From positions 62,001 to 126,000 of the forward strand of contig NZ_FZOK01000001.1 of the NCBI RefSeq assembly GCF_900188245.1: 64,000 nucleotides of DNA. Reading direction: 5' to 3'. Below the pieces are notes generated by a model. It was not told the DNA's origin and did not search any database. It saw nothing but the letters and a program-made list of their open reading frames with translations. Each line of letters opens with the position of its first letter. Position 1 is the first letter of the stretch. Source of the stretch: Belliella buryatensis (GTDB taxonomy: Bacteria > Bacteroidota > Bacteroidia > Cytophagales > Cyclobacteriaceae). Shown here piece by piece: positions 25,618 through 34,989 of this stretch. The translations under genes were made by a program, and so were the position numbers.

Positions 25618-28430
25618 TGTCCAAAACGCATAACCGTAAACTTGAAAATATAATCTTTAAAGGCCTACCTGGAGCAGTTGCTGTTTTTGGAGGCCTTTTC
25701 CTATTGATATATCATTTTGTTCTTGATAGCCCTAGCATGCCCATCTTGGCTGGTTTTTTCACAGAACAAATTCCTGTCCCATTAAATTTTTTCAGACTTG
25801 GAACAGACATCATTAGCATAGAAGTAGAAAACTTCTTGCTTTTCCAAACTTTTGAATCATTCATTCAGGTGCTAAATAGTAAGTATAGTATTTTTTTGGG
25901 CGCAGTTTATTTCATATTAATCGCACTTGGAATAAGCTTGATAAGCAGTTTCAAGAAAATGTACTTCATAGGCGGGGCAGCTTTTATTATTTTCTTTTTG
26001 ACTTTCAGTGGGTTAAATGGACTGAATATCGGAGGTATTGCTACAAATTATCCACTGATAGGAATGATAACAGCTATTTTGATTCCTATCAGTTACATCT
26101 CATTTTTCAAACCAGATTGGGGGCTAGTTCATAGATTTACATTGCTTGTGACATGTCAAATAATTGGATTTGGAATCCTGATGATGCTCACAAGTATCGA
26201 GGCTCCATTCCTCTATATTTCTGAACAGGTCACGCTACCACTTACCGTTGTATGCTCTTTATTTTTGCTTCATATTGGCCATGCAGTCATCTCTGGAAGC
26301 AGCATATTCCTACTAAAAATCAACCAAGGAGCAGGCTTAAAGATTAGCTGGCATATAACTGTAATTTCTATTTTATATTTTGCGCTGGTTCTTTTCACAT
26401 TACTTGACTTGATGGGAGAAGTCAACTTACCCTTCCCTACCCTACCTCCTTTGGTACTGATGTTTGTGGCGGGTATTATTGGTTATTTTGTATTAGATCA
26501 AAAGATCAACCAAACAGAGCAAGTATTTGACTCCCCAACTGTTGGTAAATCTTTGTATTTAATTGGCTTTGCTTTGACAACATTGATATGGGGAAAGGCA
26601 GTTTACACCTATAATCAACCTTTAGTTGAGTTTTTCAACCATATTTTTCTATATGGTCAAATAGCGCTTTCCTTGTTGTTTTTCGCTTATCTAATGACCA
26701 ATTTTTCAAGTATCATCAATAATGGATCTGCTTTAGACCAAGTTATTTTTAAACCACGTTTTTTTGCATATTTCCACATGAGGATTGGGGCAATCATGTC
26801 TTTGGTCATTCTCGTGATTTTCGCAGATGCTATCATTGCTACGCAACTAAATAGTGCTTCGCTTAATTTGAGTGCAGACTATTATTACCAAACTGGAAGA
26901 CCTCAACACGCTAGGATTTTATATGAAAACAGCTGGGCTCAGTACATCAAAAATGATAGGGCAAAAAATACTGTTGCACACTTGTATATTTTAGACAAGC
27001 AACCTAGTGCCGCTATTAGGCAGCTTGAAGAGAGTTTTGATTATGCACCAAATGTTCCCAATATTCTACTTTTAAGCGCTAGGCTGCATCAGGCAAATAG
27101 AATTCTTGAAGCAATTTTCTACTTAGAAAAGGGGCTAGAATATTTCCCTAACAATCCATATCTAACAAACAATCTCGCCCTCTTCTATTCAAAAACAAAT
27201 AAAGGATCCGAAGCCATAAGGTTGCTCCTCGATTTGAAAAATTCAGAAGAAGTAGCTATTTCTAATCTTGTAGGTCTATCAATCAAACATCTATTCCCAA
27301 TTGAAGAAGATTTCAAAAAAACTTCAGATCCCATTACTCAGATCAATTTATTGGCTTTGGAAAATAAAAATGGAAACCTAGCGGATATTCAAGTAGCTTT
27401 CGATCAGCTTCCTAAAAATGACTTTGTACTCTCAACCGGAATCCGAAATCAATGGACGAATCAATCTATCGACGACTATGATGTCGATCTTACAATGATT
27501 GATAGTTTAATCAATCAAACAGCAAATGTAAGCTTAGAGAGAAATTATAGAGATTCTAAAATCATAAGGGTGCTACAGGAAAATCAAATAAATGAAGCGC
27601 TTAAGTATCTTTCAGGAGCTGTTTTTAATTTCCCTAATCAATCAGATACTTATCAAGTAATCGCCGCAGAGGTTCTCGCAAGTCAATTAGACTTCGAAAA
27701 GGCCGCAAAAGAATTGGTACTAGCTGCTGCTGTTCAGAGTTCCAGAATCAAGCCGATTCACTTGGCCATTCTTTATTTCGGAGGACGTCCAGATGTAGCT
27801 TTTACTTATCATCAAAAGTTTGAATTAGATTTTCCTTCTTGGATGATTTTTAATGAAGCTGGTAATTTAGCCAAAACTCCACAAGCTGAATTTTTTTCGA
27901 TTTTAACTGAGTTTCATAGTAAAACAGCAGACTACCTCCTTGATAAAATGATCAACTTAGACAATAATAATCTTAAGGTTGATTTAGCATATTTCATTTT
28001 GATACACAAAGGTCATTGGTTGGATAAAGAACAGCTAGCATTGATCAATACATACCTGACGGAAGGACAAAATGCAATTTGGACTAAGGATGACTTTCAG
28101 AGTTTCGTAGATTTCCTATTTACTCAAAAAGAAACTGAGCTTTCTACTGGTTTGGCAAATCTGATTAAGCCTAAACTTTCGACTTATAGGAATGCCTATT
28201 TCACACCTCTCCTATTCAAAGGACTCGCTGAGGTATCTGATCCAATGCTCAAATATGAAATCTTACAAGAAGCCATTCAATATAACAAAGACCCGAAATT
28301 ATGGCTTGCTTTTGTGAATCAGAGTCGTGTGATTGGCCTTGAAAATTATGGTACTAGAGCACTTGACGAAATGAAGCATTGGATATCAAAAGAGAATTTA
28401 GAAAAATTATTAATAGAAAACCAAGAATAA
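25617..28430 (+). CDS. Large polytopic membrane protein with C-terminal TPR region, unknown function
   Basis: 937 residues. The first ~420 hold about a dozen hydrophobic helices, beginning with 'PGAVAVFGGLFLLIYHFVL' and ending near 'MSLVILVIFADAIIATQL'. The rest is soluble with several TPR-like units ('ADYYYQTGRPQHARILYENSWAQYI', 'PNILLLSARLHQANRILEAIFYLEKGLEYFPNNPYLTNNLALFYSKTNKGSEAIRLL', 'FPNQSDTYQVIAAEVLASQLDFEKAAKELVLAAAVQ'). The start codon overlaps the gatC stop by one base. No family name recognised; the architecture resembles membrane-anchored scaffolds. The TPR part could face the periplasm, which I cannot decide by eye. Confidence 0.75.
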   Translation: MSKTHNRKLENIIFKGLPGAVAVFGGLFLLIYHFVLDSPSMPILAGFFTEQIPVPLNFFRLGTDIISIEVENFLLFQTFESFIQVLNSKYSIFLGAVYFILIALGISLISSFKKMYFIGGAAFIIFFLTFSGLNGLNIGGIATNYPLIGMITAILIPISYISFFKPDWGLVHRFTLLVTCQIIGFGILMMLTSIEAPFLYISEQVTLPLTVVCSLFLLHIGHAVISGSSIFLLKINQGAGLKISWHITVISILYFALVLFTLLDLMGEVNLPFPTLPPLVLMFVAGIIGYFVLDQKINQTEQVFDSPTVGKSLYLIGFALTTLIWGKAVYTYNQPLVEFFNHIFLYGQIALSLLFFAYLMTNFSSIINNGSALDQVIFKPRFFAYFHMRIGAIMSLVILVIFADAIIATQLNSASLNLSADYYYQTGRPQHARILYENSWAQYIKNDRAKNTVAHLYILDKQPSAAIRQLEESFDYAPNVPNILLLSARLHQANRILEAIFYLEKGLEYFPNNPYLTNNLALFYSKTNKGSEAIRLLLDLKNSEEVAISNLVGLSIKHLFPIEEDFKKTSDPITQINLLALENKNGNLADIQVAFDQLPKNDFVLSTGIRNQWTNQSIDDYDVDLTMIDSLINQTANVSLERNYRDSKIIRVLQENQINEALKYLSGAVFNFPNQSDTYQVIAAEVLASQLDFEKAAKELVLAAAVQSSRIKPIHLAILYFGGRPDVAFTYHQKFELDFPSWMIFNEAGNLAKTPQAEFFSILTEFHSKTADYLLDKMINLDNNNLKVDLAYFILIHKGHWLDKEQLALINTYLTEGQNAIWTKDDFQSFVDFLFTQKETELSTGLANLIKPKLSTYRNAYFTPLLFKGLAEVSDPMLKYEILQEAIQYNKDPKLWLAFVNQSRVIGLENYGTRALDEMKHWISKENLEKLLIENQE

Positions 28431-28503
28431 CTTTAACCGTTTATCAAATCAATTTTCCCTTTCATTTTCTTTTAATTAATTTGGAAATCAAACGTGAATT
28501 AAC

Positions 28504-29226
28504 ATGAAAAAAATAATAGAGACTTCAGAAATCAGAAAAGTATATAGAATGGGTGCAGAAGAAGTCCAAGCACTGAAGTCAGTTTCTATTTCTGTGAACA
28601 AAGGAGAATATGTAGCTTTTATGGGGCCTTCCGGTTCAGGTAAATCAACTTTGATGAATATCATTGGCTGTCTTGACACCCCCACTTCAGGAACTTATAT
28701 TCTCAATGAAAAGGATGTCAGTGACATGTCTGAAAATGAATTGGCAGAAATCCGAAATAAGGAAATTGGTTTTGTATTTCAGACCTTCAATCTATTACCA
28801 AGAGCCAGCTGTTTAGAAAATGTAGCTTTACCACTGATCTATGCTGGTTTCAATAAAGCTGATAGAGATGATAAAGCCTATCAAGCCCTCAAAAATGTAG
28901 GCCTTGCAGACCGGGTTCATCACAAACCTAACGAGCTTTCAGGTGGTCAACGTCAGCGTGTAGCAATTGCTAGAGCCCTGGTAAATGATCCAAGCATCAT
29001 CCTTGCAGATGAGCCCACAGGTAATTTGGATACAAAGACTTCATATAGCATCATGGAGTTATTTCATGAATTGCACCAAAAAGGCAACACTATCATCATG
29101 GTAACGCATGAAGATGACATTGCACATTATGCTCATCGTGTAATTAGGTTGAGAGATGGACTAGTTGAGTCTGATGAAATTAACGCAAACCCAACCCAAT
29201 CATTTGCTCCACAATTAGCACAGTAA
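28504..29226 (+). CDS. ABC transporter ATP-binding protein (MacB/LolD type)
   Basis: 240 residues. Walker A '[23 protein letters not shown]', Q-loop '[22 protein letters not shown]', signature '[16 protein letters not shown]', Walker B '[12 protein letters not shown]', H-loop 'MVTHEDD'. The sequence matches the MacB/LolD subfamily, which powers lipoprotein release or tripartite efflux through FtsX-like permeases. No permease gene is adjacent, so its partner is encoded elsewhere. Confidence 0.92.
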   Translation: MKKIIETSEIRKVYRMGAEEVQALKSVSISVNKGEYVAFMGPSGSGKSTLMNIIGCLDTPTSGTYILNEKDVSDMSENELAEIRNKEIGFVFQTFNLLPRASCLENVALPLIYAGFNKADRDDKAYQALKNVGLADRVHHKPNELSGGQRQRVAIARALVNDPSIILADEPTGNLDTKTSYSIMELFHELHQKGNTIIMVTHEDDIAHYAHRVIRLRDGLVESDEINANPTQSFAPQLAQ

Positions 29227-29252
29227 ATAGACCTTTTCTGAAATTAGAATGT

Positions 29253-29260
29253 TACTTTTG
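29253..29260 (+). promoter_or_regulatory. -7 promoter element before the adenosyltransferase gene
   Basis: TACTTTTG matches TAnnTTTG; the CDS starts 45 bases later. No convincing -33 box. Confidence 0.45.
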
Positions 29261-29304
29261 TGCTCAATAGCAGGAACATTTTAATTTGACTATCAGGTTT
29301 TTTT

Positions 29305-29853
29305 ATGAAAATATATACCAAAACAGGAGATCAAGGTACAACCTCATTGCTGGGAGGTAAAAGAGTACCCAAAGGTCACCTCAAAATTGATGCATATGGC
29401 ACTGTAGATGAGCTCAATGCTTTTATTGGCTTACTTCGTGATCAAGAAGTCAATACTTCAAGAGAAGCTGTATTGAAGGAAATTCAAGATCGGTTGTTTA
29501 CTATAGGGGCAACACTTGCCACTGAGTATGGCAAACAAAACATAAAAAGACCCGACCTACATGAATCAGACTTGGAATTATTGGAGAAAGAAATTGATCA
29601 AATGGATTCAAAACTACCTCCTTTGAAAAATTTCATACTCCCAGGAGGACATACAGCAGTTTCATTCTGTCATGTTGCAAGAACCGTTTGTCGGAGGACT
29701 GAGCGCTGTGTCATTGACCTCATGGAAATAGAGCCTGTTGATGAAATCATTGTAAAATATTTAAACAGACTTTCTGATTACCTATTTGTTCTCGGGAGAT
29801 TGATGGCTATCGAGCTCGGAGTGGAAGAGGTAACCTGGAAGCCAAGACATTAA
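29305..29853 (+). CDS. Cob(I)alamin adenosyltransferase, PduO type
   Basis: 182 residues. The ATP-binding N terminus 'MKIYTKTGDQGTTSLLGGKRVPKGHLKIDAYGTVDELNAFIG' and the later 'PGGHTAVSFCHVARTVCRRTERCV' plus 'VKYLNRLSDYLFVLGRLMA' are the PduO/EutT-like ATR signatures. It transfers the adenosyl group of ATP to cob(I)alamin, giving coenzyme B12. The trimeric active site uses the conserved Arg and Asp residues in these motifs. It precedes ilvE by four bases, so they are co-transcribed, though no shared pathway is obvious. Confidence 0.93.
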   Translation: MKIYTKTGDQGTTSLLGGKRVPKGHLKIDAYGTVDELNAFIGLLRDQEVNTSREAVLKEIQDRLFTIGATLATEYGKQNIKRPDLHESDLELLEKEIDQMDSKLPPLKNFILPGGHTAVSFCHVARTVCRRTERCVIDLMEIEPVDEIIVKYLNRLSDYLFVLGRLMAIELGVEEVTWKPRH

Positions 29854-29857
29854 GCTT

Positions 29858-30925
29858 ATGAATACTACATTAACCATCGCAATCAACAAAACATCCAAGT
29901 CCAAACTTCCAGATACCAACTTTGACGATCTGAAATTTGGTCAAACGATCAGTGATCACATGTTTGTGGCAGATTATGAAAATGGCACATGGGGAAACTT
30001 CAGAATTGAAGCTTATGCACCATTACAGCTGAATCCAGCCAATGCGACATTGCATTATGGTCAGTCTGTATTTGAAGGAATGAAGGCCTACAAAAATGAT
30101 GCAGGGGATACTTTACTTTTCAGGGCAGATGCCAACCAAAAACGACTGAATGAATCAGCTAAAAGGATGTGTATTCCTGAAGTTCCAGAAGAGATTTTTA
30201 TGGATGGTTTGCTGAAACTATTGGAAATTGATAATGCTTGGATTCCAAATAAACCTGGTTGTTCATTATACATCCGTCCATTTGTTTTTGCTACAGATGA
30301 TTACCTGGGTATTCGTCCATCTGAAAAATATAAATTCATCATTTTCACATGTCCAGTAGGGAACTACTATTCCAAGCCGGTGTCAGTAAAAGTGGAATGT
30401 AAATACACTAGAGCTGCTGAAGGTGGAACAGGTTATGCCAAAGCTGCTGGAAATTATGCAGGCTCATTGTACCCTGCTTTACTAGCACAGAAAGAAGGCT
30501 TTGATCAATTGCTCTGGACTGATGGTAAATCCCATCAACATATAGAAGAAAGTGGAACCATGAACGTGATGTTCATGATTAACGACACCTTGATCACTGC
30601 TCCAACTACTACTGGTACTATCCTCAAAGGCATCACTAGAGATTCAGTCTTAACTTTAGCTAGAGAAATGGGGATAAAAGTTGAAGAAAGATTTCTTAGA
30701 GTAGCTGAATTGGAAGATGCATTGAGAAATAACTCGCTCAAAGAGGCATTTGGTACAGGTACTGCTGCAACAATAGCCCATATTGCAAAGATCCATGTCA
30801 GTGGAAATGATTACATATTACCAGAAAAAGACGAGTCTGCGTTTAGTAATAGAATACTGAAAACATTGGATGACATCAAATACGGCAATGTAGAAGATGT
30901 CCATGGCTGGATCATCAAATTATAA
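29858..30925 (+). CDS. ilvE: Branched-chain amino acid aminotransferase
   Basis: 355 residues, of the longer class IV type. It transaminates valine, leucine and isoleucine with 2-oxoglutarate. Motifs: 'LHYGQSVFEGMKAYK', 'RPFVFATDDYLGIRPSEKYKFIIFTCPVG', and the PLP Lys at about 195 in 'GTGYAKAAGNYAGSLYP', then 'LLWTDGKSHQHIEESGTMNVMFMI', 'TILKGITRDSVLTLAREMGIKVEER' and 'EAFGTGTAATIAHI'. All signature residues are intact. Confidence 0.95.
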   Translation: MNTTLTIAINKTSKSKLPDTNFDDLKFGQTISDHMFVADYENGTWGNFRIEAYAPLQLNPANATLHYGQSVFEGMKAYKNDAGDTLLFRADANQKRLNESAKRMCIPEVPEEIFMDGLLKLLEIDNAWIPNKPGCSLYIRPFVFATDDYLGIRPSEKYKFIIFTCPVGNYYSKPVSVKVECKYTRAAEGGTGYAKAAGNYAGSLYPALLAQKEGFDQLLWTDGKSHQHIEESGTMNVMFMINDTLITAPTTTGTILKGITRDSVLTLAREMGIKVEERFLRVAELEDALRNNSLKEAFGTGTAATIAHIAKIHVSGNDYILPEKDESAFSNRILKTLDDIKYGNVEDVHGWIIKL

Positions 30926-30952
30926 AATATGCATATACGGGGCTTTGCCGGT

Positions 30953-30983
30953 TTTGGTAAAAAAACCGATTTAGTTTAACTTT
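30953..30983 (+). promoter_or_regulatory. Near-consensus Bacteroidota promoter
   Basis: TTTG at 30953-30956, a spacer of exactly 19 bases, and TAACTTTG at 30976-30983 match TTTG-N19-TAnnTTTG. The -33 box overlaps a small hairpin (30949-30967) that could be part of the ilvE terminator. Predicted start of transcription is a few bases after 30983. Confidence 0.65.
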
Positions 30984-31037
30984 GATATTCATTGGACTCT
31001 CTGGAATAGAAGCGTACAATCAGGATATAAAATACGT

Positions 31038-31073
31038 AGGGTGTCATATCAAAATTGACACCCTTACTTTTTA
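31038..31073 (+). terminator. Terminator-like hairpin between ilvE and the next gene
   Basis: AGGGTGTCA (31038-31046) pairs with TGACACCCT (31056-31064) around a nine-base loop, followed by TACTTTTT. It lies between the promoter at 30953-30983 and the CDS at 31112. Confidence 0.65.
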
Positions 31074-31111
31074 AGTGACTCAAATTTTATTATCTTCCTA
31101 CATCAAGAAAA

Positions 31112-31636
31112 ATGGCTATGAAAAATTCTTTTTATAAAACTTTTATCCTATTTCTAGTTATCCTACTAAGTAGCAATTTTGAAATACATGCCCAGAAATT
31201 TATTTTGCTTCAAAAAGGAACTAACCAAAAAACCAGAATCAAATACGAAGTCGGTGAAATATTTACCTACAAAACAAAAAATAATGACTTCTATATTTCA
31301 GACGTCATCAGGGACATTCAACCAGAAATTATAGTCTTGTCTGAAAATGTTCTCAGACCTGAAGATATTACAGCTGTTTACATTTACGACAAGGACCCAA
31401 GAAATCAGACTTTGAAGAATTTATCATTTCTAAGCTACGGCGCTGGTGCAATATTTCTTTCCGCTAATGTAATCAATAGTCTTTATCAGGAAGGGAATGT
31501 CAATATTGAGAATGGTTCTTTGATTACAACTGCTGCCTTATTTGGAAGTGGGTTTGTTTTATCCAAGGTGCGTTACAAACATTTCAAAAGAAAGGGCAGG
31601 AATAAAATACAACTGATTATCCTTTATGGAGATTGA
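31112..31636 (+). CDS. Secreted or membrane-anchored protein of unknown function
   Basis: 174 residues. The N-terminal signal peptide is 'KNSFYKTFILFLVILLSSNFEIHAQ' with a probable cleavage after HAQ. The central region ('GTNQKTRIKYEVGEIFTYKTKNNDFYISDVIRDIQPEIIVLSENVLRPEDITAVYIYD') looks like a small beta fold, then a hydrophobic segment ('LSFLSYGAGAIFLSANVINSLY') and a basic C-terminal stretch ('RYKHFKRKGRNKIQLI'). I recall similar uncharacterised proteins in Bacteroidota but cannot name a family. A start two codons downstream (31118) is also possible. The leader contains a promoter and a terminator-like hairpin. Confidence 0.6.
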   Translation: MAMKNSFYKTFILFLVILLSSNFEIHAQKFILLQKGTNQKTRIKYEVGEIFTYKTKNNDFYISDVIRDIQPEIIVLSENVLRPEDITAVYIYDKDPRNQTLKNLSFLSYGAGAIFLSANVINSLYQEGNVNIENGSLITTAALFGSGFVLSKVRYKHFKRKGRNKIQLIILYGD

Positions 31637-31696
31637 AAAGAAATAGGTTTAGAGTGATATTTTTCCGATTTTTGCCCCTCCAAAACTAAATAAATT

Positions 31697-32798
31697 ATGA
31701 CATCAGACCAGTTGAAAGACTTGAAAGCCCGCGTTTCGGCTTTGAGGAGGTATCTTTGACTACGATCGTAAGAAAGTAGAAATAGAAGATTTAGAGGCAG
31801 TTTCTGCCCAGGCAGATTTTTGGAACGATCCAGAGGAAGCCGAAAAAACAATGAAAGTAATCCAAAGTAAAAAGTCTTGGACCAACTCCTATGAAAAGAT
31901 AGAGACGGGTATTCAAGATTTGGATGTATTATACGAGTTTTACTCCATGGATGAGGTACCGGAAGAGGAACTCAAATCGGAATACAGCAAGGTTCTCAAA
32001 GAAGTAGAAGATCTTGAGTTGAAGAAAATGCTCAGCAGTGAAGAAGATCAACTGAGCGCGTTAATGGAAATCAATCCTGGTGCCGGTGGTACAGAAAGTA
32101 ATGATTGGGCATCCATCTTGATGAGAATGTACATCATGTGGGGAGAGAAAAATGGCTACAAAGTCAGAGAAGTCGATCTTCAAGAAGGTGAGGTTGCTGG
32201 AATCAAGTCTGTCACCCTAGAGTTTGATGGCCCATTGGCTTATGGTTTTCTCAAATCAGAAATTGGTGTACATAGGTTGGTTAGAATTTCACCTTTTGAC
32301 AGTAGTGGAAGACGTCATACCTCTTTTGCTTCAGTCTATGTATATCCGGTAATTGATGATACAATTGAAATAGAAATCAATCCCTCAGATGTAGAGTTAC
32401 ACACCTCAAGATCTGGAGGAGCCGGTGGTCAAAATGTCAATAAGGTCGAGACCAAAGTACAATTGACTCACAAGCCTACAGGTATAGTAGTTGTCTGTCA
32501 AATTGAAAGATCTCAACTTGCAAACAGAGAAAAGGCCATGCAGATGCTTAAATCCAGACTCTACCAACTAGAAATGGAAAAGCGAAATGCAGAAAGAGCA
32601 AAAATTGAATCTGGAAAGATGAAAATCGACTTTGGTTCTCAGATCAGAAACTATGTCTTGCATCCATACAAATTGGTAAAAGATGCACGAACAAGTCATG
32701 AAACATCTGATGCGCAGGCTGTCTTAGATGGAGGGCTGAATGAATTCATCAAAGCATTCCTACTCGCTCAAAACGAAGAGGAAGCCAATAAAGAATAA
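31697..32798 (+). CDS. prfB: Peptide chain release factor 2, programmed +1 frameshift
   Basis: The frame from the ATG at 31697 reads 20 codons and meets TGA at 31757-31759. Shifting +1 at CTT-TGA-C continues at 31758 in the frame that runs to 32798, giving about 366 residues, the normal RF2 length. The slippery site is preceded by AGG-AGG-TAT (31745-31753), the internal SD-like stimulator. RF2 recognises UGA and UAA: '[21 protein letters not shown]' has the SPF anticodon tripeptide and '[19 protein letters not shown]' has the GGQ motif. The frameshift lets RF2 regulate its own level. Confidence 0.95.
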
Positions 32799-32813
32799 TT
32801 TATAAAAGCAAAT

Positions 32814-32857
32814 AACCTCCCGATAGAAAACCTTTTTCATGTCGGGAGGTTTTTTGA
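32814..32857 (+). terminator. Intrinsic terminator after prfB
   Basis: AACCTCCCGA (32814-32823) pairs with TCGGGAGGTT (32842-32851) around an 18-base loop, followed by TTTTT. Confidence 0.8.
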
Positions 32858-32873
32858 TCATAGCCAGTAAGGT

Positions 32874-34070
32874 ATGTCTAGAGCTTCGGGAAAACTAAAA
32901 CGTATCCTCCCACCTTTTTTTACATTGAATTTTTTTGTTCTCTGCTTGAGTTCTTTTTTGTTTTTTGCTAGCTTCAATATGATCATCCCAGAGCTTCCTT
33001 CCTATCTCAGTTCACTAGGTGGAGAAGATTACAAAGGATTGATCATTTCCTTATTCACCCTAACTGCTGGACTATCTAGACCTTTTAGCGGGAAGTTAGC
33101 TGACAAGATTGGTAGGATTCCCGTTATGGTCTTTGGAGCAATTGTATGTTTTGTTATCAGCATGCTTTATCCTGTGATTACATCAGTAGCTGGATTTTTA
33201 CTTTTAAGATTTGTACATGGCTTCTCAACTGGCTTCACTCCTACTGGTACTTCTGCATTCGTCGCCGATATTGTACCATTCAACCGACGCGGTGAGGCTA
33301 TGGGGATACAATCTCTATTTGGCTCTTTAGGGATGGCTGCAGGTCCAGCAGCTGGTGGATATATAGCAGCTGAGTATGGTATCAACCCACTATTTTATGC
33401 TTCTGCTGCTACAGCAATATTGTCTATATTAATTATTCTAAGATTGAAGGAGACCTTGGAAGAGAAAGAAACATTAGCCCTCCATCATTTCAAACTTCAA
33501 CGTCATGAAATCATAGAGAAAAGAGTTTTACCTCCTTCATTGGTTTTATTTCTGACAGTTTTTTCATTTGGAGTGGTATTAACCATCATTCCAGATTATT
33601 CGGAATTCCTTGGAATCAAAAATAAAGGACTTTTCTTTGCTGTATTTACATTATCTTCTCTTGGTATAAGAATAATAGCTGGAAAAGCCTCCGATAAATA
33701 TGGGAGGATCCCTGTGATGAAGATAGCTTCTCTTTCGATGGCCTTGGCTATGCTAATTATTGCATTAGCATCAACAAAAACTATGCTTTTATTTGGAGGA
33801 GTGGTTTTTGGAGCTTCCGTGGGAATGAACTCGCCAACGATTTCTGCATGGACGATAGATCTATCACTAGATAAATTTCGAGGAAGAGCCTTAGCTACAA
33901 TGTACATTGCGCTAGAAGCAGGAATAGGTATTGGAGCCATTACCTCCGGATTTGTATTTCAAAACAAAGTGGAGAACTTTTTTCTAGTATTTTCTCTCGG
34001 CACCATCACTTCCTTATTAGCTTTTATTTATCTTCTTACAATACCTAAAAATCAAAATATTTCTTTATAA
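32874..34070 (+). CDS. MFS transporter
   Basis: 398 residues with 12 predicted membrane helices. The MFS loop 2-3 motif is 'GKLADKIGRIPVMVFG' and the repeat of this motif in the second half is 'GKASDKYGRIPVMKI'. It also has 'HGFSTGFTPTGTSAFVADIVPFNRRGEAMGIQSLFGSLGMAAGPAAGGYIA', typical of drug/proton antiporter-like members. The substrate cannot be inferred. It stands alone after the prfB terminator. Confidence 0.9.
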   Translation: MSRASGKLKRILPPFFTLNFFVLCLSSFLFFASFNMIIPELPSYLSSLGGEDYKGLIISLFTLTAGLSRPFSGKLADKIGRIPVMVFGAIVCFVISMLYPVITSVAGFLLLRFVHGFSTGFTPTGTSAFVADIVPFNRRGEAMGIQSLFGSLGMAAGPAAGGYIAAEYGINPLFYASAATAILSILIILRLKETLEEKETLALHHFKLQRHEIIEKRVLPPSLVLFLTVFSFGVVLTIIPDYSEFLGIKNKGLFFAVFTLSSLGIRIIAGKASDKYGRIPVMKIASLSMALAMLIIALASTKTMLLFGGVVFGASVGMNSPTISAWTIDLSLDKFRGRALATMYIALEAGIGIGAITSGFVFQNKVENFFLVFSLGTITSLLAFIYLLTIPKNQNISL

Positions 34071-34263
34071 AATTAAATAAATAGGTAAGTTTAAATTTTT
34101 TGATGAAATAATATAAAAATTCAGATTATAACACTGACTTTTAACACTTTAAAGGCTTAGAGTCATGGAATATTTTTTGAATAATAATTCCTCAGTATCT
34201 AGTATTTTATTTTATTTTTTTTCGTCTAAATTGCTTCAAGATTAATTACATTTTGAATCAAAA

Positions 34264-34989
34264 ATGCGGGAAAATAAACTTTTCAATGTACTATTTCTGA
34301 TTGTATCTGCAATCAGCATTACCTTCCTATTCATGGGATTCAGTGTTGGTTTTTACCTTACCAAACCCCTTATTGTTCCAGTTTTGCTTTTGTTTTTATT
34401 TCAAAAATTCAAGAAAGTACAACATCCTTTGATTCCATTGCTCATGATCGCAACCTTCTTTTCTTTTCTTGGTGATATTTTTTTAATGATTACCTTAGAT
34501 GAAACATTTTTTAAATTGCTAGGAATATGTACTTTCATCATTGCTCAAGCTGCTTATGGTGCATTATTCTACATATCAATAAAGAATAAAAAAAAGAGAG
34601 TAATTACACTGATACAAAGATGGCCTGAACTATTAGCTATAGTAGTTACCATATCAGCTACTGCCTTTGTATATCCTTCCTTGGGAGATTTTACCGTCCC
34701 TGCATTAATCTATGCCTTAGTTACGGCTATTACCATCATCTTTGCACTCAATCGGCGGTTTTACATAGGTAGAAAAAGTTTTTCTTTTACTATCGTAGGT
34801 GTATTCTCATTTTTTATAAGCGATGCTTTGATGGGGGATGACTTATTCTTTACTCGGAATTTCACACTTGCCTTGGTGATGGTATTCTATGTAGTAGGTC
34901 ATTATTTTATTGTCAATGGCATGATGATGCAGATTGAAAAAGAAACAAAAAAGGCACCTTCTAAAGATGCCTTTTCTATCAAAAATTAA
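34264..34989 (+). CDS. Lysoplasmalogenase-like (YhhN/TMEM86) membrane protein
   Basis: 241 residues with about eight membrane helices. The family's acidic motifs appear within helices: 'FFSFLGDIFLMITLDETFFKLLGICTFIIAQAAYGALFYISI' and 'SFFISDALMGDDLFFT'. Mammalian TMEM86 cleaves vinyl-ether bonds of lysoplasmalogens; bacterial YhhN proteins are assigned by similarity. The C terminus is charged and cytoplasmic. Its stop codon directly abuts the stop of the convergent M24 gene. The 193 bases upstream are AT-rich with no clear promoter or gene. Confidence 0.75.
   Translation: MRENKLFNVLFLIVSAISITFLFMGFSVGFYLTKPLIVPVLLLFLFQKFKKVQHPLIPLLMIATFFSFLGDIFLMITLDETFFKLLGICTFIIAQAAYGALFYISIKNKKKRVITLIQRWPELLAIVVTISATAFVYPSLGDFTVPALIYALVTAITIIFALNRRFYIGRKSFSFTIVGVFSFFISDALMGDDLFFTRNFTLALVMVFYVVGHYFIVNGMMMQIEKETKKAPSKDAFSIKN

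Noticed and set aside
31851-32798. Truncated prfB starting at 31851
   Set aside because: The ATG is internal; the RF2 frameshift site upstream restores the full-length protein.
34165-34245. 26-codon frame upstream of the lysoplasmalogenase-like gene
   Set aside because: It starts with ATG but has no membrane pattern, no promoter and no conservation evidence; the surrounding 193 bases are simply AT-rich.
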